Positions 27,901 through 39,900 of a stretch of DNA of 64,000 bases are shown here, piece after piece. The notes beneath the pieces were generated by a model. That model was not told the DNA's origin and ran no database searches. It saw only the letters and a program-made list of their open reading frames with translations. The stretch lies in contig OX031062.1 of NCBI GenBank assembly GCA_943736015.1, positions 29,919,462 to 29,983,461 of the forward strand, given 5' to 3'. The DNA comes from Tridacna crocea. Lineage: Eukaryota > Mollusca > Bivalvia > Cardiida > Cardiidae. The translations under genes and the position numbers were made by a program. Position 1 is the stretch's first letter; each line of letters begins with the position of its first letter.

Positions 27901-30900
27901 CTCTTTGCCAACAATCCTGACTTTTGACAACCCAGAAAAGAAGGCGATTTGAAAACAATTTAGAAATTTTCTTTTGAAAACATTGTGGGAAAAGAAGAAA
28001 ATGCTGATTTTCCAACAATGTTTTCTATCTTATGAGACACAAAGTCCATCATTTCACCAACATATAATTTGTGGTCTGCAGATGCCTTTACTTTGGACAT
28101 GTCTGAAATTCTGTCCTTTGGTAAAAAGTTAATTAACCCATTACCACACAATCCCTACTTTTGACGCCCCTAAGAAAGAAGCCTTTTGGAAACACTACGG
28201 GAAAAGGAGAAAATGCTGGTAACCAGCATTTTTTCCTTTTCCCACAGTGTTTTCTACCCTTCCCAGAACAAATTTCTATTTTTTAGTCATCCTTATCTTG
28301 TCGTCTGCAAATGCTTTCAGTTTGGACCAGTCTAAAATTTTCTTGTGTGGTAAAGAGTTAATTCCTTGTCTGATAATTTTCACAGAATTTTATTTTTAAC
28401 ATAGCTTTTCCAAGTAGGTATGACCTCTCCAGAAAAAATCTGTTCACTGTGTGTAAAAATAGTAGTTTTTGCTATTAAAAAATGTGGGACAAGGAGAAAA
28501 TCCTGGAAACCAGTATCTTCTCTTCTTTTCTCCGATTCTTTTCTACTTATTTCTGAACTTAGCTTATTTATTCCCATTAACCCTTTCCCAAACAAGCCCT
28601 TGTTTTTACGTGTCTGCAGTATAAGTCTTTTCAAAACACTGGGGGAAAAAGAGAAAATGCCCATAATGAGCAATTTCTCCTTTTCCCACAGTGATTTCTA
28701 CCCAATTGGAGAACTTTCTGCCATTTTTATCAAATCTGAAATTGTCGTCTGCAAACTCTTTGAATTTAGAACAGTCTAAAATTTGTCGTTTGGGAAAGGG
28801 TTAGGAGTTTATGGTAGACAATTCCTATCTATATAGATAAGTCTAAACTTATGTGCTTACTATTGAGTTAACCCATTACCACACAATCCCTACTTTTGAC
28901 GCCCCTGAGAAAGAAGCCTTATGAAAACACTGTGGGAAAAGGAGAAAATGCTGGTGACCAGCATTTTCTCCTTTTCCCACAGCGTTTTCTACCAGTCTCA
29001 GATCAAACTTCAATTTTTCAGTCACCTGTATTTTGTCGTCTGTAGTTGCTTTTAATTTGAACCAGTCTAAAATTTTGTCATGTGGTAAAGAGTTAAACTC
29101 TATATCAGCCCACAAAATTTTAGACTGGTCAAAATTGAAAGCATTTGCAAGAGACAAATAAAATGTTGCCCAAATGATGGAATTTGTATCTGAAAAATAA
29201 GAAAACATCGAAGAAAAAGGAGAAAATACTGGTTACCAGCATTTTCTCCTTTTTCCCACAATTTTTAAAGTCTTACCTACTAGGATAGTTAAAACTCGGG
29301 ATTAACCCATTAACACACAATCCCTACTTTTGACGGCCCTGAGAAAGAAGCCTTTAGAAACCATTCTGGGAAAAGGAGAAAATGCTGGTTACCAGCATTT
29401 TCTCCTTTTCCCATAATGTTTTCTACTCTTCACAAATTTCAAATTATTAGTCGCTTTTATTCTGTCGTCTGCAGATGCTTTCAATTTGGACAAGCCGAAA
29501 ATATTGTCATTTGGTAATGAGTTAAGTGATAAAGAGTTTAGGAGCTAACCAATCCATGACGAGTCATAAGTAAAAATCAGTGCATGTTCAGCTTTCAACT
29601 TTTAACAATGAATAAAGCTAAAAAAATCAATTGCATAAAAAGATCATCGAGGCATACATCTTGAAAAACAACAGTTATGTACACAACCTATACAAGCTAA
29701 ATAACAAAGTAACAAATAATAAATAAAAGAAAATGAACACATCCATATCAAAGTATGGCACATAATTTACACAGCATAAATACAAAAAAAAGTGACCCCT
29801 CTGTAGCAAATTAGTTCCTTACCTTAACCCATTACCACACAATCCCTACTTTTGATGCCCCTGAGATAGAAGCCTTTAGAAATCATTGATGGAAAAGGAG
29901 AAAATGCTGGTAACCAGCATTTTCTCCTTTTCCCACAATGTTTTCTACCCTTCCCAAATCAAATTTCGATCTTTCAGTCACATTTATTTTGTTGTCTGAA
30001 ATGCTTTCAGTTTGGACAAGACTATATTTTTGTTGTATGGTAAAGGGTTAACCCTTTCCCAAACAATCCCTGGTTTTTATGGGTCTGGAATAGTATCCTT
30101 TTGAAAACATCATGGGAAAAGGAGAAAATGCTGGTAACCAGCATTTTCTCCTTTTCCCACAATGTTTTCTATCCTATCATAGACAGAAATCATCTTTTCA
30201 GCCAGAGTTGAATTGTCGTCTGCAAATGCTTTCAATTTGGTCTAGTCCAAAAGTTTGTCATTTGGTAAAGGGTTAAACAAAAATTTTAGGCTCATCTGTG
30301 TTTAGAATATCTATAGAAAAATTCTAACCCTTTATTACACAATCCCAAGTTTTAACAGCTTTGAAGAAGCCGGCTTTTGATGACATTGTTGAAAAACGGA
30401 GCAAATGCTTGTAACCAACTTTTTCTCCCTCTCCCACAAAGCTATTAACTTGCGAAAGACATCATTCCGGCTCTTTCTCATTTTTTGCCTGTGAATCCTT
30501 TCATTTTGACCCAGTCCAAACTTTGTTGTTTAACCCATTACCACACAATCCCTACTTTTGACAACCCTGAGAAAGAAGCCTTTAGAAAAAATTGTGGGAA
30601 AAGGAGAAAATGCTGGTTACCAGCGTTTTCTCCTTTTCCCACAATGTTTTCTACCCTTCATGAAACAGATTTCAAATTTTCATTCACTTTTATTTTGTCG
30701 TCTGCAAATGCTTTCAATTTGGACCAGTCTAAAATTTTGTTGTTTGGTAATGGGTTAATTAAAGAGTTAACATTGACGCTGCTAAGCATGACTTGCTGAC
30801 CTTGTGCTGAGAGTACAGACACTACAGAGTTGTAGATCAAGATCAGACTCTGCAGAAGATGCAGTCTGATCTTGGATCTACATTGTCCGATAAGGATATA

Positions 30901-33900
30901 TTTTTCCACCCAAAAACAATTTTGAAATAGCAATATAGGAAGTAAATTCTTGCTTTTACAAGGGTCAATGAAACAGTAATAATGACAATGTCAAACTATT
31001 TGAGAAAGTCAAATAGTATTTTAGTAACAATTCTAGATTGGAAGCCATTATCAAGTCAATTAATTCATTATGAGGCAACTTCGTCACTTGATTTTCCTCC
31101 TTTTTAGCAAAGAAAAGAATGTTATAATGGCAGGTAGATTGTCTTTTATTATGACTTAATTGATTAGCTAAAATCAATTGTTTCTTTAACCCATTACCAC
31201 ACAATCCCTACTTTTGACAACCCGGAGAAAGAAGCCTGTAGAAAACATTGTGGGCAAAGGAGAAAATGCTGGTAACCAGCGTTTTCTCCTTTTACCACAA
31301 TGTTTTCTACCTTTCACAACACAAATTTCAAATTTTAAGTCGCTTTTATTTTGTCGTCTGCAAATGCTTTCAATTTGGACAAATAAAATATTGTTGTTTG
31401 GTAATGAGTCAAATAGTCCTTCTGCTTTATTTGGCATGCTTCAGTTTGCAATTCATTTGCTGCACTATACCAAAGTACATTTCCTCCTAGATATAACCTT
31501 ATGTTAACACTTTTGTATTTACAACAAATCTATTAGATATTACAGATATGACATAGAAAAAACTAATGATGATATGGGTCTTACATAGTTCTAATACAAC
31601 AAGAAAATTATGTTTATCTTGATTAAAATACTAGTATATAATAATAATTACAAACAAGAGCACACTAGGTGCCAATGTTTTTTGTATCATAACAACCATA
31701 GGGCTAATAAAATACCTCATCCATTTCTTTGACAATAGACAAACTAAAAATCACAAACACTTTGTTTCAGAAAAAAAAAATGCATTGTTCCATTTATATT
31801 TAATCCATAAATCCGTGGAGACCAATATTTAAATAATATCAGCCCGTACAGGTTGTTTTATCACTGTAATTCAAAGTTATTTTAGCTAGAACTTCCACTG
31901 AGACAAAATGGATCAAAGACTGCACTGCACATTTTATGCATTAACCATTATAAATTGCATTTGTTGTTTTATTTTAGATTCAGAAAGTAAAATGATTTCT
32001 GATTGTTTAGCTAGTCAGAAACTGTATTACTTTAAAAATCATAAAATCCTTCAAAATTAAAATACATTCAACTAGAATGATTGGGCCTTGATAAGAAAAT
32101 ACTCTGCTGTGTATTGATGTAATTGTACTCAGCAAAACAGTTGAAATTTGGCAGGGTCTCTCTGACATTTCACCCATATGTTCTGTAATACCATCGCAAG
32201 TAATTGTGATAATTTCTGTAAAAATATGGATGATTTCTTACCGGAGACCAAGGTCCAACTTGCCACAGTCTGTTTGTGGAACATGGACCATTGTTGCACA
32301 TGCCGCTATCTGGAGGACGCTTGAAAATGTCACAACTGCTTTCAGGAAGTGTTTGACCATCAGCCGCTTGACAAACAACTGTTCTCTTTTGCATACCCAT
32401 TTTACCACAGGATTCAGAGCACTGCAGGAAAACAAACTAAATGTTGCTCTAACACAAGCACTGGTCTTTACATCCTTTAAAACTATTTGAAAACATTGCA
32501 AGAGAATCATCAAATACTTGTTACATGGACTTGGCACTTTCTTGTCAATGAATATTTTCTTTTCTTTATTCTTTGTTTTGTGTGTTGCTAACATATTTAG
32601 CTGCCTTTTTATTATGTTATTGTATAATAAAGTCTTTAGGAACGCAAGATCCGTATCTTTTACCTTTTATTTTTTGTATTTTACACAGCTGTTCTCAGCT
32701 AGAGACCTCCAGTTTCCTTTTCTCTTTCTCTCTATTTTATATAAAGCTTACATTAGCATTTGAGGTAGTAAGAGCACCACATGTGGGTGCCAACACTTGG
32801 ATGCAAATGCTTGATTTTCAGTGAAAATCTCAGGTCGAAAAAGCACCATATCTGTGTCAAAACTGTGTTGATGTTTACCTGTCCCTGTTTTATGGCTTCC
32901 TCTTTTGATTTTGAACTATAAAATGTCAAAGTTTTCACATGACAACAACACCAAGAACACCTCAAATTGAATATTTTCGTTGAAAACAACCAAGCTAACT
33001 AGGTCATTTAACAACTTGTCACATATCTAGGATGAACAACTCTTCAAAACACTGTTCACAAAAATGGAACTGTTTGTAACAAGCAATGGCACCTTTTCTA
33101 AAATTGTTTTCCATAGAATTTCCATTTGGCATTATCCTCTCGTTCAAACATTCTTGATGTGCCACTTTCTTTCAATAGAAATTGTATGTTACACGTATGT
33201 TGGTCTTAAAAAAAGTCAAGTGATAGATAGGTTACATCTGTAACAAACAGTGGATTTTCATATCCATTTAAACATTAGAACAAGAAATAAACCTATAAGG
33301 CAATTTTAGGTTAGACAAAAAAAGCCAGATAAAAGCAATTCCAAGTTTGCTTTTGTCCAAAATGTCTCGGGAAAAGTAGACAGTGTAGGTCAGAAACCTT
33401 TAACTAGACTGTCTGCTGAAACAATTTTAGATGGCCCTTTCCCAAACAACAAATTTGGGACTTTTCCAAACCAAAAGGGTTTGTAGACCACAATTTTAGA
33501 TTTGGAGAAAATGGCAGAAAGTACTCAAAAAGGGTAGAAAACACTGTGGGAAGAGGAGAAATTGCTCATTATGAGCAATATCTCCTTTCCCCACAGTGTT
33601 TTCAAAAGACTTTTACTGCAGACAAGTAAAAACCAGGGCTTGTTTGGGAAAGGGTTAAGGGTTAGAAAGAGAAAGTTAGTCTATACTGGTTCTAGACTTC
33701 ACTTCATTTAACAATATTAGGAGACAACAAATTACATCTGGCAAAAATGATAAATTTCCTTTATTGAAAAAGGTATAAAACATTGTTGGGAAAAGAAGAA
33801 AATGCTGGTTCCCAGCATTTTCTTCTTTTCCCACAATGTTTTCAAAAGTCTTCTTCTAGAGGGTCAGTAAACCTCTGGGCTGCATGGGAAAAGATTTGAA

Positions 33901-36900
33901 GACCATGGCTTACCTGTGACCATGTTCCTTTCACCCATGTAGGACAAGCGCCGGCATCACATGACTGTTTACTGTCTGGTTTCTGTTTCTCTGTGCAGCT
34001 TTTACTGGGTCCATTTTCATCTCTGCAGAGGACTTGCCGTCGCTGCCAGCCTACCCCACATGATGCTGAACACTGCATTATAAAGGAAATTAGTTTTGAT
34101 TTTTCAGGGTAGGTTCAACTCCTTACCAAATGGCCAAATTTAAAGACTTGTCCAAACTAAAAGGATTTGGGGAAAACATATTAAATCTTGATAAGAATAA
34201 AAGGATTTGTTTCTATAATGGTTTAAAGACAACGTTGGAAAAGGAGGAAATGCTGGTTATCAGCATTTTCCAACCATATTACCAGATGCCTACTCCCTCA
34301 GAGTTGTTAAAGAGTGGAACTCTCAGTTTCAGAGTTCAGCATAATATTTCCATTCTACACCTGGAATTCTTACTCTGGGAAGTTGTTTTGCAAGATACAA
34401 ACAGCTGAAATGGTCTTTAATTTTTTACCAAACAACAAAATTTTACGCTGGTCCAAATTGAAAGCATTCGCAGACGACAAAACAAAAAAAGACTGGAAAA
34501 ATTTGAAATTCATATCGAAAAGAAAAAAATTGTGGGAAAGTGAGAAAATGCTGGTTTCCAGCATTTTCTCCTTTTCCCACAATGTTTTCAAAAGGCTTCT
34601 TTCTCAGGGTTGTCAAAAGTAGGGATTGTGTGGTAATGGGTTAAAAATCGGAATTAATTTAAAACTTACTGCAGACCAAGGTCCAACTCTCCAGTGACTT
34701 ATACCAACAACAGTGTTTGTAATGATAACACCAATGTCGAAATCTTCAGGTTTACAATCTTCCAAATTACACTCTCTTTCCACTTCGGGTTTCATGTCAA
34801 TGTCACATTGTATTTCCTCTGCAGGTTGACGATTGGCCAGGGTACAGGTCACAAGCCTTGTTTGAACTCCAGGTCCACATGTTACAGAACACTGAAACAG
34901 AAGATTTGATCCATTTGAGAGTCTAACATGGCATGGAAGAAATATACAGCAACATATTTTTGAGCAATGCTTTATGAAAGGGGGGACTAACCCTTTACCA
35001 GACAATCCTCACTTTTCACCACACTGAGAAAGAAAGCTTTGGAAAACATTGTGGGAAAAAGTGAAAATGCTAGTAACCAGCATTTTCTCCTTTACCCAAA
35101 TCATTTTCTATACCATCAAGAATAAATTTCCTCACCTGGCCAACCTTTAATATTTTGTCAGTAAATGCTTTTGAATTGGATGGGTAAAAAATTTCGTCAT
35201 TTGGTTAAGGGTTAATGCATCTGCAAAGATCTCCAGATCTAATTCATTGTTGTACAATAATACATTTTATAAATCAATGATTATGTAATGTCTTGTTTGG
35301 TATAATACATCAGAGAGATGCAATAAGCCCTGTTTTCCCAGGCCATGGCTCATTTTCAAAGAAGCTTGCAAGAAATTGGGTTCATCTAATTTTTAGGTCA
35401 TGTTTCAGAGAATTTCAATGAAACTTATACAAAATATTGTCTTGAGATAAAGGGACAGACAGATGAACAAAATATGCAATCCCTTGGACATACAAGATCC
35501 CCTGCCCTGTTCTCTCGGCAAACTCTGATCCCAATTTACCTTTCCCCAGTCACCATTCCTCCAGTATCCACAAGCTCTAAGAGTACAGGTTTCCCTTTCT
35601 GCAGGTTTATCAACATCCACACACATGGAATAATCTGCCACTTCCCCGTCACTAGACATACATTGCACATAGCGCTGTTTGAAACCCTCACCACATGAAG
35701 CAGAACACTGTAATGAAGATTGGGTGAAGAATTAAGAAAAGTGCTATATTGCTTTTAACTTTTTGTCAAGTGATAAAATTTTAGACTCTACCAAATGCAA
35801 ACTATTATCAGTTGTCAAATTTATATAGCTCACATGGTGATTTCTGTCTCTGATAAGGTGGAAAACTTTTAACCCTTTACCATACAATTATGACTTTTAA
35901 TAACCCCGAGTAAGAAGCCTTCTGAAAACATTGTAGGAAAAGGAGAAAATCCTGGTAAGCAGCATTTTCTCCTTTTCCCACTGAGTTTTTTACCCTATCA
36001 AAGCAAACTTGCACCATATGAGCCACTTTGAAATTGTCGTCTGCATATGCTTTCAATTTGGATAGGTCTAAAATTTTGTTGTGGAAACAGGTTAAGGGGA
36101 AAGGAAAAAATGCTATTTAACCTCACAAAATGGAGAATAAACCCACTACATTCAGTAACCACTTAAACTTGACACATCACTGCAGTACAAAGCTGTGTAA
36201 ACATAGAGGCAAAAACAGCTAATGTTTGTTAAAAGCAATTACTGCTATTCCCACAATGTTTTCCATTGCATTTAAACATGGCATTTTCTTCTTCAAGCAT
36301 TTCTCTATGTATGTATCATTTGTATATGTTCTTTGTTAGTATTGGGTAAACTTTTATCAGGCGACAAACTGTTAGAGTTGTCCAAGTTGAAAGCATTTGC
36401 AGATGTTAAATCTCAAATTAAGTGTAGCTCAAGTGATGGGGTTCTTTTTGGAAAGGGCTGAAAAAATTGTTGGAAAAGAGGAAAATGCTGGTGACCAGCA
36501 TTTTCTCCTTTTTCCCTAGGCAGCCGAAACTCAGATTTGTCTTGTACAGTGTTAAAATGCACACCTGTGTCCAGCTTCCTTTTGTCCAAAAGTATGTAAT
36601 GATTGGTGTTGTGGTAACAATTTTTTCTGTGGTTGTACTGACGGTTGTCTTTGGACATGGGCCAAGGTTACACTGTTTTGTCTCAAAAGGCCTTCGTGTT
36701 GCGTCACAATGGAAGTCATCAAGTACCTGTCCCGATGTGGCCTGGCATTTGATTGGTCTAATGGCTATACCCATCTCACAGGAAGTAGAACACTGAAATA
36801 CACAGCAAGTTCCATAAGTCTGAGTTATTGATATCAATTACCTTCATTTTGAACAACCAGGTACTTATTAGTAACTAATTTGTACTAATTTCTATCTCTT

Positions 36901-39900
36901 TCATCTTTATTTGTGCTGCAATAAGCCTTCAAGAGAAGAAAAGAAAGCCACAGAGAAAATTTCATCTTAGCAATACACCATTTTAACCCTTTTTTCCATG
37001 TAGACATGAATAACTGCTTGGCAAGAAACCTTTCCTTTTCTTCTCAATAGGCTATATGCAGCAAACAACACCAGATTTAGTATTTACTAATTGTTTTGAA
37101 AATTGCCAGAATTATTAAAATGCAAGGCTGAACGTCTCTGCAAATTAGATGGTAAAGTTTGAAATTTGACAATTAGATATCAATTTCAAATATGTTGGAG
37201 TACAAACCCATGTTCAAAACTGACAATACTGTTTCTGCCAGTCAAGAGTTGTACTCTTATTTTTACGTACTCCTATTTTTCCATGAAAATTACCTAGCCA
37301 ATGCTGATAGTCAACATCCCAAAGACAGTAAGACAAAGCCACAAAGGTTGGTCAGTACAACACCTGGGAAGTTCCAGACCACAAGCAATAATTCATTGAC
37401 TAATTCAGACAGATATGAATCATAGGATAACCACAAACAGTTTTTCATGAAGTACACTCCACTTAGACAAAAAAACCACATCATAACAGTTGGGCAGCAG
37501 GGAACATTATTAAATAAATAGCATTGTTTCCTTTTGCCCAGCTTGCTTCTCACACAAACTGATAGTGAGTAATAACAACTGTTAGTCAATCCTTCAACTC
37601 TTTACCAGACGGCAAAATTTTAGCCCCGTCCAAATTGAAAGCACTTGCAGACGAAAAATTAAATGTAACTCAAAAATTGCTGGTTACCAGCATTTTCTTC
37701 TTTTCACACAGTGTTCAAAGGCTTTCTTTCTCAAGTTACCAGGATTTTCTCCTTTTCTCACAATGTTTTCCAACCTTTGCAGAACAAATTTCAATTTTTG
37801 AGCCACATTAATTTGTCGCCTGCAAATGCCTTCAATTTGGACCAGTCAAGAATTAGGTCGCTCGGTAATGACTTACCATTGCAGTATCCTATTTCTACTA
37901 TTATAAAATAAATAAGGAAATTGTCCATTTTAAAATCTAATCTAAGCCATGCTGTGAAAAGAGGGATAAATGCATCTGCAAAAACTATTGACTCAGGTCA
38001 GCCTGCCTAGTCCGCAGCAGGACATTGTCCAACCTCTTGCTATTGGTAAATTTTGCACAAAAGACCATACCCCATGATTCTGTGGGTTCTTATACAGAAT
38101 AAATTTTATGGATCCATAATTGTGTAAAGAACTGCTTGGTACAATACATCACAGAAATGTTATAATGCATCACAGAAATGTATAAAGCTCCCTTTTCACA
38201 GAGCACGATTCATTGATTTTTGCCACTCAAAGGGAAGACACTGATAGGTTTTTTTTTTCATACTGATGTTATCTGAGGAAAAGGTGTGCCAAGTGCATAG
38301 ATGCTTCCTTTCATTTTTTTAAGTACTGGGTTTTTTTTCAGGTTGACTCACCAGAAATGTGCAAACATAAACAGAAATAACACAGCAAGGCCTAATCATT
38401 TTGACTCATTTAATTCACAGGACAAAAATTATAGACCAGTTCAAATTGAAAGCATTTGCAAACGACAAAATTAATGTGAGTGAAAAACAGAAATTTGGTT
38501 TGGGAAGTGTAGAAAACATTGTGGGAAAAGGAGAAAATGCTGGTTACCACCATTTTCTCCTTTTCCTACAATGTTTTCAAAAGGCTTTTTTATCAGGGTC
38601 ATTAGAAGTTGGGATTGTGTACTAAATAGTTAAAAGCAAGCTCATTTCAAACATCAATTTTTAATCATTTAAATCTTAAACTAACAAAAAGCTAAGACAC
38701 ATGTCCAAATTAAAAACATTCGCAGATGACATATTGAATTTGCTTTGATGAACATGTTTGTCTTTGAAAGGTTAGAAAACATTGTTACCAGTATTTTCTT
38801 CTTTTCCCAAAATTTTTCTAAAGCTTTCCTCCTCTGGGGTGTTAAAACTTGGAATTATGTGACAAAAGATTTAAGAAACTGGTATCAAATGTTTCAAGGT
38901 TTATCTTTTTGTGCTATAATGAACAAGTAATACAGTCTTTTCCTGAGTCTTCACTGTTATAAACTGTTTAACATTTTCTGGCTAAAAAAACCAGCTGTAT
39001 GGCATTGTATCCGGTTATAAGAATCCATTTCATTCATGTTACATCCTGAGGCTTGCGGTCTTAACTCTTTACCACACAATCCGAGTTTTAAGAATCTTTT
39101 GAAAACTTTGTTTGAAAAGAAGAAAATGCTGCTAACCAGCATTTTCTACTTTGCGCACAATGTTTTCTACCTTATTCAATACAAATTCCATCACTGGAGC
39201 AATGTTTAAATTGTCATTTGTAAATGCCTTCAATATGGACACGTATAGTTTGGAAAAGAGCTAACCCTTTACTCCATAGATAACTCATTTCTACACACTG
39301 CTTGTAGGAGCCTTTGGAAAACATTGTGGCAAAATGTGAAATTGCTCATGACGAGCAAATTCACCTTTTGCCACAATGTTTTCTACACTATCAAAAAGTG
39401 TCATCTACACATAAGAAATGACATCCTTGCTGTTATTTAGGGTCAATTAGAGATACTATAGAAATGCCTTATGTGGTAAAGGGTTAAACAGCTCTTTGTA
39501 AGTAATAATTTCATTGTTGCTGGGTGGTCATCCTCTTAACTTTTTATCATAACAATCACATTAATCTGTGTAACTTATCTATTTTATTTGCTGTCTTTAT
39601 TAATTGCCATCTTAGACAACACATTCATAGCTGAAGAATATCAAAGGCAACATAAGTGTTTAGTACTTATTTTCATAGACAGTTGTTGTGTACTATTGTA
39701 CTTCTTTTACCCTTACCAAATGACAAAGTTTTAGCCTTGTCCAAATTCAAAGCATTTGCAGGCAAACAAAATAAACGCGACTCAAAAATCGAAACTTGAC
39801 TTTAGTAGAGTAGAAAACATAGTGGGAAATTGAGAAAATGCTGGTCACCAGCATTTTTCTCCTTTGCCCACCATGTTTTCAGAAGGCTTTTACTCTGGGT

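Larger units (their letters stand above)
8513..32241 (-). other. 23.7 kb intron between W21 and W22, repeat-filled
   Basis: No TSR is missing across this gap and no other gene was recognised on either strand. Contents are mostly main-family MITEs (listed one by one), a tandem-core element near 10225-10690, a 420 bp TIR element at 12540-12960 and SINEs at 13015-13262, 14910-15105 and 19627-19894. Stretches where I see nothing identifiable: 13263-14007, 15512-16600, 19321-19626, 20780-22085, 29526-29823 and 31413-32241 (very AT-rich). A (CAGAGA)n microsatellite lies near 20922-20940. Confidence 0.8.

Noticed and set aside
8513-32241. A nested gene in the 23.7 kb intron
   Set aside because: I looked on both strands for conserved motifs and longer frames and found only repeats and AT-rich DNA.
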